Shown here: positions 14,013 through 22,967 of the stretch, one piece after another | How positions within the stretch are numbered: the first letter of the stretch is position 1 | Layout of the letters: each line of letters starts with the position of its first letter | Assembly: GCA_934691725.1 (NCBI GenBank) | Contig: CAKUTF010000035.1 | Span: forward strand, 1 to 27,547 | Reading direction: 5' to 3' | DNA: 27,547 bases | DNA from: an uncultured Fibrobacter sp. | GTDB taxonomy: Bacteria > Fibrobacterota > Fibrobacteria > Fibrobacterales > Fibrobacteraceae | Position numbers and translations under genes: made by a program | The notes under the pieces: model-generated | Told to the model about the DNA's origin: nothing | Seen by the model: only the letters and a program-made list of their open reading frames with translations | The model's database searches: none

Positions 14013-14957
14013 TCACTTGTTTACTAGGATGTTTTCGAAAGGCAAAAAATCCGATTGGCTTGCCTCGATATATCCTTCTTGGTCATATCCCTTGTGGTAT
14101 TTTTTTATCAAGTTCACAAGGGGATGTACGCGGGCATCGGTTACTATCATATTTTCAAAACGCGCCGCTTGATCATCGTAGCGTTTCGTACTGCCATGGG
14201 AAATTCTCTGTTCGGCATCGTGCGGAATAAGGAAATTTGCCCGATTGCCCAATTTCGCATAAAATTCGGTTAAAAAAATGTGAATTCCGGCAAGGTCCAA
14301 GTCGCCAAAATGAATGTAAACATTCGGGATATTCTTTAGCCACTTGATCAAATCCCCGGTTTGCGGATAGCGGGAAACAAACAATAATTTAACGTTCTTC
14401 GGATGTACAGCTTCTTTTTGTATCTCGCTACGTAGTTTTTCAAAAATCATTTTTTGGTGCTCGACGAATCGAAAGTTTTCCATGTTTTCAATGCCGACGA
14501 CAACAACATTTTGCGGTAAATTAAAGTTCTCGTAATCCGAGATAAAAACAAAGGATCCTTTCGGAGGATTGACAACAAAAGGCCTCCCGTTTAGGATTGT
14601 GTCAATCGAATCATAAGAATTGACGAGGAAGCCTTTGCAACTGCGAACTTTCTGAATTTTTGAATTACCCGTAGTACGAGCTAAATCGGCGCGATGAATC
14701 GCGTTTGCCTCCTTAAAAGCCGATGTTTCAAGATTTCTGAACGCATCGCTCTTTGAAACAAGAAACGCTTGCAGGGCCTTTGCTTCTGGCGCATAGCAAA
14801 TCAAGCCTCGCCCATTTTTTACACCGATAAGAATACCTTCTTTTAGCATCTCCAGGCAAAACGCATCTTTACATTCGCTAGCATTCAACTTTTCTCCATG
14901 AAAAAGACGTTGCATTCTTTTCAGTAAAGCTTCGGTAATTTTCAATTCACGGCTCAT
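14013..14957 (-). CDS. jetD: Wadjet protein JetD, Toprim nuclease subunit
   Basis: JetD is the nuclease that the JetABC SMC complex loads onto small circular DNA, leading to plasmid cleavage. The protein has 314 residues. An N-terminal winged-helix-like region (residues ~1-90) is followed by a C-terminal Toprim-type domain (DUF2220-like). Its metal ligands are visible as E157 in VVVVGIENME and D219/D221 in HFGDLDLAGIHIF, with YPQTGDLIKWL between them. This arrangement resembles the topoisomerase VI A catalytic half. The ATG overlaps the jetC stop in ATGA, so the genes are coupled. Base composition is lower in GC than in rlmN next door. The subunit identity rests on the Toprim motifs plus the position after the SMC gene. 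Confidence 0.85.
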   Translation of the reverse strand: MSRELKITEALLKRMQRLFHGEKLNASECKDAFCLEMLKEGILIGVKNGRGLICYAPEAKALQAFLVSKSDAFRNLETSAFKEANAIHRADLARTTGNSKIQKVRSCKGFLVNSYDSIDTILNGRPFVVNPPKGSFVFISDYENFNLPQNVVVVGIENMENFRFVEHQKMIFEKLRSEIQKEAVHPKNVKLLFVSRYPQTGDLIKWLKNIPNVYIHFGDLDLAGIHIFLTEFYAKLGNRANFLIPHDAEQRISHGSTKRYDDQAARFENMIVTDARVHPLVNLIKKYHKGYDQEGYIEASQSDFLPFENILVNK

Positions 14958-17900
14958 GTGACGGAAACCCTTGTCACGAGAGGTCTAACAACTGTTTCAG
15001 ATTTTCCGTTTTTGGAAAGAAGATAGGTGTAACGGTACTCGGAAACACTTTGTGTTGTGGGAGAACCGTTCACGAGATAAATATTACGTGAATTTGCAAA
15101 CTTCAAAATGCCATTGACGTTGGTCGGATGGAGTTTCCCGATTTCATCCATCATGCAGTGAAGCTTGAAATCTCCGAATTTTCTGGAAATTTGCGCCTTG
15201 AAAACATTGATGAGCATGATGTTTACCATCGCCTTGACCAGAACGTCAGTACCTTCGGAACCAACGTTTGAAATTTTATCAATCCAGCCGGTATCGTTGT
15301 CGTTTTCCTGGACGCGGAATTGCAGGCGGAAGGCGTCGGATAATTTCAACTGGTCTCGGTTTGGTTCATCTTTGAGAATACGAACGAAATGGAGCAGCAA
15401 ATCAACAGCCTTGCGGTTTGCCTCCTCGGTTCTGGCGTCGCTGAACAGGTTGATTTCGCCCATATTGTATTGGTTTTCGGCATTGAAAGTTTGGATGGAT
15501 TTCAAAAGCTTCATCAACTTGTCATTGCTTTCTTCGGTACGGAGTGCAATACTCTTGATGACGCCGGCAAAATTCTTTTCGTTAAAATCGCGATTGACTC
15601 CGCTTACAATCTTTTCAATTTCCTGTTTTTGCTTCGTCATGTTGCCGACTTCCTTGGCTATTCGCGTGAGGATTTCGGTATAGCGCCCGCTGGTGCGTTC
15701 GCGGTAATCGTTAATCTTATTGTTCTGCAAGAAGTTGCTTAGGTTCTCGGCAAAGGCAATGTAGGCGCGGTCCGAATTCAAGTCCGCTGGGAACTTGAAC
15801 GTATTGCGGGGCGAAAAGTTGCTACGGAACTTGTTGACCGACTTTTCAAGATCTTCCTTACGTCTAGAGGAATCCACGATGGAGGCGGTCAACTCTCGAA
15901 TGATTTCAGAGCAGTTCTTTGTGCAAGGAGCTTCGCCGACATCCTTGATGTTTTCTGGGCAGAGCGTTGACACGGCAAATTTGTCCGTATCGGCGATATC
16001 CGCTTCCAAGGCTTTCTTGCGGGCATTCAACTGATTGAGCTCTGTATCCTGTTCCTGTTTTTGCGCATTCAGCTTTTCGTGTCGGGCGTTGAACTTGTTT
16101 TGCAAGGCATTCAGCCTGGATTCAACGGAACGCTTTTCTTCCCTGAATTCATCTTCGCGGTCAAAAAGTTCCGCCTTGTCGCGGCGATACAGCGTTACCA
16201 ATTCACGATGTGCATCAATATCATTCAGCTCGGCAATCAAGCGGGCGATTTCCGCATCGCATTCCCGCAAGGCAGATACATCCACATTTTTGCTTTCGAG
16301 CTCGTTTTCTTTCTGCTTCTGGATTTTGGCGCGTTCTATTTTTGTTGATTCCTCCTTAGCGAGAATTTCAACCTTGAGCTGTACCTTGAAATCGTCTGCG
16401 TTTTTTTGCAAGACGGCGACATCGTCGCGGTAGGATTTTTCGATTTTTGCGAGTTCACGTTTTTTTGCTTCGCGGAATCGACCGATGCTTTCTTCTACCA
16501 CAAGAATTTTCTGCGAGACTTCTGCAATTTTTTGCTGAATTGCTGCGCGACGTTTCTCTGCTTCTTCGGCGTCTTTTCGTTTCAAACTTTCCAGTTCGTT
16601 GTTCAAACGCTTGACAGTCAAAGGAATCTGCACCAATTGGTTTTCAAGATTCCTAAGTTCATCTTGGAATGCCTTAATTTTCGTTCCGTAATTGCGATTC
16701 ACAGAGGCGATGCGCTTATCCAAATTATTTTGTAGAGTTTTTACCGCATCATCGTTTTCGGCAAGGGAGTTTCTTAACTGCTGGTGTTCTTTTGCCAGGT
16801 CTTCCGGCGTACGGAGGCGATTCGGAAGATCTTCCAGATTCAGCTTGACACCAAACAGCGATTCGCCCTGAGTAACTTCAAGCGGCAACAGTTCAGGCGA
16901 AAGTTCGCTATTGTAAAGGACCGTTTCTTCGTCGATGATTTTACCGATAGAATTTTCCCAGCCTGACTTGTTTGCGGCAAGCCATTCGTATAGCGATCCT
17001 TTCCGCTTTTCTAAAAGAGAGTCCAGCTTTTCAAGGGCAGAGGCTATTCGTTCGCGTTGGCCTGCAAGCTTGTTGTTTTCCTTTTCAAAATCTGCCTTGT
17101 ATTCTGTAATTTCGGCGTCTCGCAGAGACTGTAATTTTGTAAGTTCACGCGATATGTCGGACTTTTTGACTTTAGCCTCATTTTCGTCAGTCCTGCAATC
17201 ATCTATCAGCTTTTTACACGAATCGATTTCTTCTCCAAACGGATGCTGATACTTTAATTCGATTTGCTTTCTTTCGTACTCCATTTTTTCGTTCTGCAAG
17301 TTCTGCTTCACATTACTCGATACTTCGATTTCGGCGTCAAGTCGTGCGGTCGCGGCATTTCTCGCTTTTTCAAATTCAGCAAAACGATTTTGCTTTTCTA
17401 TGTTCAACTTTGATTCGGATTCATTGATGCGCGATTGCTGAATCTGCTTAAAATCATTGAGCTTGCCGGTCACCTGCTGAACTAGGCGATCATATTTTTC
17501 GGCAATGCTTTCAAACTCGCGGGTGAGCAAACGCTTGCGCTCTTCGGCACTTTCCTTTTCGAGCTTTAACACACCCTCGCGTTCCTGTTTTTTCAGAACG
17601 TTCTCTATATTCTGTGCCGCATAATGATTAATTTTTTCGCGACATATTCTCAGGGAATTGTCCACTAGCGTGAGTGCGGATTTAAGGCTATCGCGTTCGC
17701 GGGCGTACTTTTCGTTTTCTTCGTGCAACAACCGTATTGTCGTGCCCAGCGATTGCTCCATTTTTTTTATTTCGCAGGAAACTGCCGGAAGCCGCTCCTT
17801 TGTGATTCGGTAAGCGTAATTCAGTTCCTTGCAACCCGTTTCAATATCCTGCTTCAAAAGAAGCAGCGCATGGTAAAGACGCATGACACGGTCCGCTTCC

Positions 17901-18637
17901 GTGCGCACGACACATTCGCCTTTCTTGTTCTTTTCGAACCACTTTCCAATATCGCTGTATTCCTGTTCAAACTCCGAAACCTGGTTCCTAAAATAGCGTA
18001 AGTCAATAAAGGCGCATTCGCCATCCATGGACTGGATAATCGTATCCTTGATAAAATCGGCGTCTAGTTTTGAATTCAAGAAAACGTTCTGAATGCTGCG
18101 CGGAATATTCTGGTAATGCGAACTTTCTGCAAGGGAAAACTTGTAGAATTCCTTTTTGACATTTTGGTGGTTTCCGTAAATGATATCGCGGAACTGCTCG
18201 TAACGATCAATTGTAGAACTCATGTAAACGGGACGATGATAGATCTCGTTTAATCGGACGCGAATATTTTTGATTTCCGAGGGAACTTCGCCACTTTTAT
18301 CTACGATAAAATCGCGATTGTACGGAGCGTCGATAAAATGGAAACAGGCTCGCCCCGCAGATTTGCTGACCAGAACGCAGTAGGCAGATTCGTCGCGAAC
18401 CACTTCGTAAATGATATAGGAATTGGCTCGTTCAAAGTAGAAATCGTCAAAAGTCTTTTTTTCCTTGGGAATGCCGAGTTTCTGTTTGTCTGCGTTGTAA
18501 AAGAAAAGAAGAGCGCGCAACAAGGTACTCTTGCCTACACCCTGCGTACCAATCAGGTGGACGTTTCCATTCAGGTTGATTTCGGCATAACGCACATGGG
18601 CGCTATTGATGAATACAATCTTATTCAGGTAACGCAT
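14954..18637 (-). CDS. jetC: Wadjet protein JetC, SMC/MukB-like ATPase
   Basis: The DNA-extruding motor of the Wadjet complex. About 1227 residues. Numbers below count from the upstream in-frame ATG at 18643. Walker A is GTQGVGKS at 32-39. Long coiled coils with heptad-like K/E/L content follow. A globular hinge-like region lies near 545-615 (KSGWENSIGKIIDEE, then FGVKLNLEDLPNRL), with return coils after it. The C-terminal head has the signature-like GSEGTD near 1128 and Walker B LHCMMDE, ending in D1166/E1167. The tail is LVNGSPTTQSVSEYRYTYLLS. ATG 18637 is preferred over 18643 because a GGAG lies 7 bases upstream of 18637 but only 1 base from 18643. The gene overlaps jetB. A Cys cluster (C895, C907, C911) in the return arm is noted separately. 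Confidence 0.9.
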   Translation of the reverse strand: MRYLNKIVFINSAHVRYAEINLNGNVHLIGTQGVGKSTLLRALLFFYNADKQKLGIPKEKKTFDDFYFERANSYIIYEVVRDESAYCVLVSKSAGRACFHFIDAPYNRDFIVDKSGEVPSEIKNIRVRLNEIYHRPVYMSSTIDRYEQFRDIIYGNHQNVKKEFYKFSLAESSHYQNIPRSIQNVFLNSKLDADFIKDTIIQSMDGECAFIDLRYFRNQVSEFEQEYSDIGKWFEKNKKGECVVRTEADRVMRLYHALLLLKQDIETGCKELNYAYRITKERLPAVSCEIKKMEQSLGTTIRLLHEENEKYARERDSLKSALTLVDNSLRICREKINHYAAQNIENVLKKQEREGVLKLEKESAEERKRLLTREFESIAEKYDRLVQQVTGKLNDFKQIQQSRINESESKLNIEKQNRFAEFEKARNAATARLDAEIEVSSNVKQNLQNEKMEYERKQIELKYQHPFGEEIDSCKKLIDDCRTDENEAKVKKSDISRELTKLQSLRDAEITEYKADFEKENNKLAGQRERIASALEKLDSLLEKRKGSLYEWLAANKSGWENSIGKIIDEETVLYNSELSPELLPLEVTQGESLFGVKLNLEDLPNRLRTPEDLAKEHQQLRNSLAENDDAVKTLQNNLDKRIASVNRNYGTKIKAFQDELRNLENQLVQIPLTVKRLNNELESLKRKDAEEAEKRRAAIQQKIAEVSQKILVVEESIGRFREAKKRELAKIEKSYRDDVAVLQKNADDFKVQLKVEILAKEESTKIERAKIQKQKENELESKNVDVSALRECDAEIARLIAELNDIDAHRELVTLYRRDKAELFDREDEFREEKRSVESRLNALQNKFNARHEKLNAQKQEQDTELNQLNARKKALEADIADTDKFAVSTLCPENIKDVGEAPCTKNCSEIIRELTASIVDSSRRKEDLEKSVNKFRSNFSPRNTFKFPADLNSDRAYIAFAENLSNFLQNNKINDYRERTSGRYTEILTRIAKEVGNMTKQKQEIEKIVSGVNRDFNEKNFAGVIKSIALRTEESNDKLMKLLKSIQTFNAENQYNMGEINLFSDARTEEANRKAVDLLLHFVRILKDEPNRDQLKLSDAFRLQFRVQENDNDTGWIDKISNVGSEGTDVLVKAMVNIMLINVFKAQISRKFGDFKLHCMMDEIGKLHPTNVNGILKFANSRNIYLVNGSPTTQSVSEYRYTYLLSKNGKSETVVRPLVTRVSVT

Positions 18638-19172
18638 CGGCATTCTCCACCACGTTTAGGCAGTTCACCATTTCTTCGAGGTAATGGAACGCCGCCGTTA
18701 CACGGTAGCTGCCGTCCATCTCATTTTCGATTTCCACAAAGCCAATTTTCAGCAGGTCATCCACCAGCTTGTCCACCACTTCTTCGTGTTTTTTTCTGTC
18801 GCTATAGAGCTTTGGTGCTTTTTCCTTCAATTCCAAATCGCAAGCAATACGCTCTAAAATTTTGGATTTCGTAAAGACATATCCCGATTCAAACGCAGCG
18901 TTGAAAGTTTTCAAGAAATCCAGTCGGTCGATCCAGTCGCAAAAACGAGAGAGTTTGTCAACCATTGTGACATGCTGCTCCGCGCGCGAAAAATAGAAGT
19001 AACCGTTCCCGCTTTCCAATACAAAACCGACCCCCTCGAAATAATCCCTGTAGGCTTCCAGGTCGTCTTCGATCAAGTCATAATACTTGCGGTTTGCGTC
19101 ATTGGTGCTGTCTATTGAAATGAATGCGCCCTTGCTCAAGATTTCAAAAATTTCTTTACTGGATTTTAGCAT
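18621..19172 (-). CDS. jetB: Wadjet protein JetB, MukE-like subunit
   Basis: The 183-residue protein is predicted to bind the kleisin JetA as MukE binds MukF. It is mostly helical with two winged-helix-like parts: residues ~25-80 (DLEAYRDYFEGVGFVLESGNGYFYF) and ~100-170 (KILERIACDLELKEKAP, then KIGFVEIENEMDGSYRVTAAFHYLEEMV). Each ends in a beta-hairpin wing. No catalytic motif is seen. A GGGG-type ribosome site precedes ATG 19172. It starts 12 bases after the jetA stop and overlaps jetC by 17-23 bases. The sequence alone is weakly diagnostic; the call relies on size, fold pattern and gene order. Confidence 0.82.
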   Translation of the reverse strand: MLKSSKEIFEILSKGAFISIDSTNDANRKYYDLIEDDLEAYRDYFEGVGFVLESGNGYFYFSRAEQHVTMVDKLSRFCDWIDRLDFLKTFNAAFESGYVFTKSKILERIACDLELKEKAPKLYSDRKKHEEVVDKLVDDLLKIGFVEIENEMDGSYRVTAAFHYLEEMVNCLNVVENADALPE

Positions 19173-19184
19173 AGTACCCCAAAA

Positions 19185-20375
19185 TTATTTTGCATAGATC
19201 AGTGGATATTCAAAGCCCGCCATTTGCTCGGACTTGTCCGAAAATTCAAGTTCATCATAAAACCAGCTGGCCACCTGGCAGAATAGGACAAGCTTTCCTT
19301 CCAAGTCCACATCAAAAGGATACTTGTAGTTCATGATGAAATGGAATAAGTCATTCCCTTGCGCTGCAAAGGCGTTTTTTAGCTCCACTGGGTCCACCAT
19401 CGGCTGCTCGGTACTTTCTACATTCATGTCCGCAGCGGTCAACGCTTCGGCAAGACGTCCCTTGACAGAACCCTTCAGGTGAGCGCGATTGCGGACGTCC
19501 TTTAAAATGGCAAGACCGTCATCGCCTCGCAATTTTTCAAGCGATATTTTTATTCGGTACGACGGTTGCGGTTCCATCCAAACCACATTTGACCGCGCCA
19601 CAACACTCTTGATATCGGTATTCGTTTCGAGCACCTGCTGGTCGCGAAAATACTTGATCAAACGAATCTTTTTCAAAAGCCCGCTCTGGTAATCGATCAA
19701 GTTTAGATAGTCGATAATCTGGCGTTCAATTTCAAGCAGATTGTGACTGGATTCGTTCAAATCCGCTTGCAGGTCGTCCACAACCAAGCGCATATCTAAA
19801 TCCATTGCCGACTTGAAAAACAAAGTCTGGTCTTCAAGGACCTTTTCGGCTTCGCGAATCATTAGCCTGATGTCGTCCCGCTTTTCATCGAGATGTTTCA
19901 GTTTGGATTTCTTGATTTTGTAGTTCGGTTCGTTTTTGTAAGTATCATCTACATTGCGCTTCAAGTCGATGACGTTTCGCTTGGTGTTGAGCGCGATATT
20001 TTTTAGACAGCGGCGAACTTCGCGTATGTAACCATATTTTTGATTTTCGTTAGTCTCTTGAAGATAATATTCGATTGTTTCATTTAGGTGGTCAATATTT
20101 GCCTTCACGCTCTGGACATTGATTTCTTCGTTGACTTTAAGAACTTCTTCAAAGAACTTAAGGTAAATATCATCCAGTTCCAGAAAATTTCCGTTGTCGC
20201 GGATGACGCCGTAATCCACCAGATAATGGATGCGTTCCAGCTTGTAATCCACCAGTTGCTCCGCCAAGTCCATGCGGAACGAAAGCAGCTTGCGCTTGGC
20301 AAACATCTCCTTCAGAAGCTGCTTTTCGCGAGAAAGAGCATTGATTAGTTCATCGATGGAACGAAAATTTGACAT
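19185..20375 (-). CDS. jetA: Wadjet protein JetA, kleisin (MukF-like)
   Basis: Predicted kleisin that bridges the two JetC heads and binds JetB. The 396 residues open with a winged-helix-like domain (RMDLAEQLVDYKLERIHYLVDYGVIRDNGNFLELDD, residues ~34-70). A long helical middle follows (NIDHLNETIEYYLQETNE, LKHLDEKRDDIRLMIREAEKVLEDQ, LNLIDYQSGLLKKIRLIKYFRDQ). The C-terminus is a second small domain near residues 300-390 that should contact the ATPase head. It is the first gene of the jetABCD operon. ATG 20375 has GGA 7 bases upstream. I could not assign the Wadjet subtype from memory. Confidence 0.83.
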   Translation of the reverse strand: MSNFRSIDELINALSREKQLLKEMFAKRKLLSFRMDLAEQLVDYKLERIHYLVDYGVIRDNGNFLELDDIYLKFFEEVLKVNEEINVQSVKANIDHLNETIEYYLQETNENQKYGYIREVRRCLKNIALNTKRNVIDLKRNVDDTYKNEPNYKIKKSKLKHLDEKRDDIRLMIREAEKVLEDQTLFFKSAMDLDMRLVVDDLQADLNESSHNLLEIERQIIDYLNLIDYQSGLLKKIRLIKYFRDQQVLETNTDIKSVVARSNVVWMEPQPSYRIKISLEKLRGDDGLAILKDVRNRAHLKGSVKGRLAEALTAADMNVESTEQPMVDPVELKNAFAAQGNDLFHFIMNYKYPFDVDLEGKLVLFCQVASWFYDELEFSDKSEQMAGFEYPLIYAK

Positions 20376-20565
20376 GATTTTCCGTCAACCCTCGCTGATG
20401 AAATCTCGCAAAATAATGTGAAACTTCACTATTTGACCTTGCTTGTGAGAATCCGGTATTGAAAAACGGAACCCCTTCCAAGCGTTATCTGGTTTCAATA
20501 GGGTTGCTAAGGACTTCGCTCGCAAATTTTCTTTAACCTTTCTTTGGCTTTGGTCGGTTCTCGCC
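20376..20565. promoter_or_regulatory. jetA upstream region with palindrome and near -10 box
   Basis: No gene lies in this 190-base gap. On the minus strand ttattttg (20416-20409) matches five of six fixed TAnnTTTG positions and would leave a ~30-base leader before jetA. Directly upstream is the inverted repeat gtgaa-ac-ttcac (20418-20429), a possible operator. A short ggaa/ttcc hairpin followed by gttttt on the minus strand (about 20466-20485) may terminate the PBP gene. All three are weak individually. Confidence 0.35.
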
Positions 20566-22878
20566 CTAGAACATCTGCCGAGTCTTCTTCTTCGGCGGCG
20601 GGGCATCCTTTTCCTTTTTCGTTTTCGCCTTCATCGAGCCTTCGGACGAGGACTTGCTCGAGAAGAGCGTCGCGTTGTCCGCGGATTTTTTTGTCGAAAA
20701 GTGGTTGCCGTCGCAGGTTTCGCCGGGAACGTGCCCCGCGGAATAGAGGCAGTAGGTCGTCGCCCCGCAGAACTCTCCCGCGAGCTTTCCCGTGTTGTTG
20801 CAGGTCTTTTTCCCGATGACGCCCGCCGGCATGGTAAATCCGCGGACGGGAAGATCCTTGTGCAGCTCCTTCATGACTTCTATCCAGGCGGGGAGCGGGT
20901 CTTCGGAACCCGTGTGCCCCGGTCCCATCGGCGCGGGGGAGTCCGTCCCGACCCAGATGCCGAGCGTGTAGTAGCGCGTAAACCCGATGTACCAGGCGTC
21001 CGCGTAGTTGTTCGTCGTTCCGGTCTTTCCGCCGCTCGGGTGCCTGAAACCGCTCGCTCCGACGCGCGCGCCCGTCCCGTGGATGTTCACGTCTTTCAGC
21101 ATATCGACCATGATGTAGGCGCTTGCCGGCTTGAGTACCGAGTGCTCCACGCTTTTGTGCCGCTCGATGATGTTTCCGTTCTTGTCCGCGATGGAGTCTA
21201 TCATGTAAGGCTCGATGCGGACACCTCCGTTCGGGAATACGGTGTAGGCGGAAGTCATTTCCCAGAGCGTGCTGCCGATGGATCCGAGGGCGAGACTCGG
21301 TACGGGCTGCAGGGGCGCTTTCCGGATGCCGAACTTCCGCGCGTAGCTTACGACATTCGGAAGCCCGTACTTGATGCCGGTGAGGACCGCGGGCAGGTTC
21401 ATCGAGCGGTAGAGGGCGCGCCGCAAGGTCATCATCCCTTCGAATTCCTTGTCGAAGTTCGCCGGACGCCATGTCTTTGACGGATCCGCTTCGTCTTCGA
21501 TGGTGACGGGCTGGTCGTTGATGGAGTCGCACGGAGAGGCTCCCGCTTCGACGGCCGTCGCATAGACGATTGGCTTGAAGGAGGACCCCGGCTGCCGGAG
21601 CGACTGGACTGCCCGGTTCCAGCGGGACTCGTTGAAGTCGTTTCCGCCGACCATGGCGCGGATGGCGCCCGTCCCGTTTTCGATGAGAATCATCGCCATC
21701 TGGGGGGCGTGGTAGCGCGAACTGTCCGGGTAGCGCCACTTAGACGGATCCTGGGCGGTGTCTTTGGCGAGATAGTCCTTTTTAAACAGCGCGTAAATGC
21801 TGTCGAAGTGGGCGACGACCGAATCCGCCGGGAGCTTGTACTTGGCGGAAAGCCCGAGCTTCCAGACCGCGCGCTGCTGGATGCGTTTCCGGATGCGTTC
21901 GATGTGCCGCTTTTCCACGTCTTCGGCAAAGGCCTGGATTTGCGGATCGATCGTACTGTAGATGTTCACCCCGTCTGCATACAGCGATTTTTGCCCGTAC
22001 TTGTTTTCCATGAACTTCCGGATTTCCTCGTAGTAGTAAAGCCCGGAGCCGTTTCCCACCTGGTGCTTCACCGTTTCGAGCGGATAATCCAGATACTTTT
22101 TATAGTCTTCCTTGGAAATGTAGCCCGCATCCTGCATCGCGAAGAGAACCGTGTTGCGGCGTTCAAGCGCGGCTTTCGGGTGCCTGTCGGGGCGGTATCC
22201 TTCCGGGCGCTGGAGCATTCCGGCGAGAACCGCGTATTCGGGAACGGCGAGCTTGTCGAGCGGCTTCCCGAAATAGAATTCGCTCGCGGCCTCGAAACCG
22301 TAGTTTCCGCCTCCCAGATAGACCTCGTTCATGTAGAATTCGAGGATTTCCCGCTTGGTGTAGGTCTGCTCGATGCGGACCGCCGTCATCGCCTCCTTGA
22401 TCTTCCGCGAGATCTTGCGCTCCGGGGTGAGGAAGAGAAGCTTGGAAAGCTGCTGCGTCAGGGTCGAGGCTCCGCGGATCTTGTCTCCGCGCGTCACGGA
22501 CTGGATGACCGCCTTGGGAATCGCCAAGATGTTCAGCCCCCAGTGGCGGTAGAAATCCCGGTCTTCGGTCGCCATCACGGCGTTTGTCGCCATTTCCGGG
22601 ATGGAATCGATGGGCGTCCACACGCGCCTTTCCACGAAAAACTCGTGCACGGGAACGCTGTCCTTGTCATAGACTGTCGTCACCAGTTTCGGGTCGATGT
22701 TTTCGAGTTGGGAAAGCGGCGGAAGTTCCGGGACAAGGCTCGAAAAGTAGAACGCTATCGCAAGGACGATGGCGATGCACGGGACTAGAAAAATTCCGAA
22801 CCAGAGAAAAACCTTTTTCCCGGGTTTTGGAAAGAATCGGGCGACGAACTGGAATATTTTATGTACGAAAGCGTTCAT
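20566..22878 (-). CDS. Class A penicillin-binding protein (PBP1A-like)
   Basis: Bifunctional peptidoglycan synthase: glycosyltransferase plus DD-transpeptidase, anchored in the inner membrane with the bulk in the periplasm. 770 residues. A basic cytoplasmic tail and one transmembrane helix (residues ~23-45) are followed by a GT51 domain with catalytic E105 in ATEDRDFYRHWG, then GASTLTQQLSKLL and EVYLGGGNYGFEAAS. The transpeptidase motifs are S432-S-F-K435, S492-M-N and K618-T-G. The C-terminal ~90 residues carry several Cys (KKTCNNTGKLAGEFCG, TTYCLYSAGHVPGETCDG) and a Lys-rich tail. Upstream is a divergent lipoprotein gene. Downstream the Wadjet operon runs in the same direction, so some read-through is possible. 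Confidence 0.95.
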   Translation of the reverse strand: MNAFVHKIFQFVARFFPKPGKKVFLWFGIFLVPCIAIVLAIAFYFSSLVPELPPLSQLENIDPKLVTTVYDKDSVPVHEFFVERRVWTPIDSIPEMATNAVMATEDRDFYRHWGLNILAIPKAVIQSVTRGDKIRGASTLTQQLSKLLFLTPERKISRKIKEAMTAVRIEQTYTKREILEFYMNEVYLGGGNYGFEAASEFYFGKPLDKLAVPEYAVLAGMLQRPEGYRPDRHPKAALERRNTVLFAMQDAGYISKEDYKKYLDYPLETVKHQVGNGSGLYYYEEIRKFMENKYGQKSLYADGVNIYSTIDPQIQAFAEDVEKRHIERIRKRIQQRAVWKLGLSAKYKLPADSVVAHFDSIYALFKKDYLAKDTAQDPSKWRYPDSSRYHAPQMAMILIENGTGAIRAMVGGNDFNESRWNRAVQSLRQPGSSFKPIVYATAVEAGASPCDSINDQPVTIEDEADPSKTWRPANFDKEFEGMMTLRRALYRSMNLPAVLTGIKYGLPNVVSYARKFGIRKAPLQPVPSLALGSIGSTLWEMTSAYTVFPNGGVRIEPYMIDSIADKNGNIIERHKSVEHSVLKPASAYIMVDMLKDVNIHGTGARVGASGFRHPSGGKTGTTNNYADAWYIGFTRYYTLGIWVGTDSPAPMGPGHTGSEDPLPAWIEVMKELHKDLPVRGFTMPAGVIGKKTCNNTGKLAGEFCGATTYCLYSAGHVPGETCDGNHFSTKKSADNATLFSSKSSSEGSMKAKTKKEKDAPPPKKKTRQMF

Positions 22879-22920
22879 TTGGTCACACTCGAAAAGATGG
22901 TGCTGGCGAAACGGGACGAT

Positions 22921-22934
22921 AAAATGTAACTTTA
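22921..22934. promoter_or_regulatory. Overlapping divergent -10-like boxes
   Basis: On the minus strand tacatttt (22928-22921) and on the plus strand taacttta (22927-22934) each differ from TAnnTTTG by the final base only. They would serve the PBP gene and the lipoprotein gene respectively and overlap by two bases. Confidence 0.3.
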
Positions 22935-22967
22935 TGCCGGATTAAAATTCAGACGGAGTTTTTGAAA

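Noticed and set aside
12791..14230. Long plus-strand ORF of 479 residues
   Set aside because: It lies antisense to rlmN, which has clear radical-SAM motifs. It is GC-driven shadow sequence with low-complexity V/D/F/R content.
14013..20375. The SMC-kleisin-Toprim operon as a new system
   Set aside because: Gene order, sizes and motifs fit the described Wadjet/JetABCD system, so it is reported as known.
21709..22788. Plus-strand ORF of 359 residues
   Set aside because: Antisense to the PBP glycosyltransferase and linker region; no recognisable domain.
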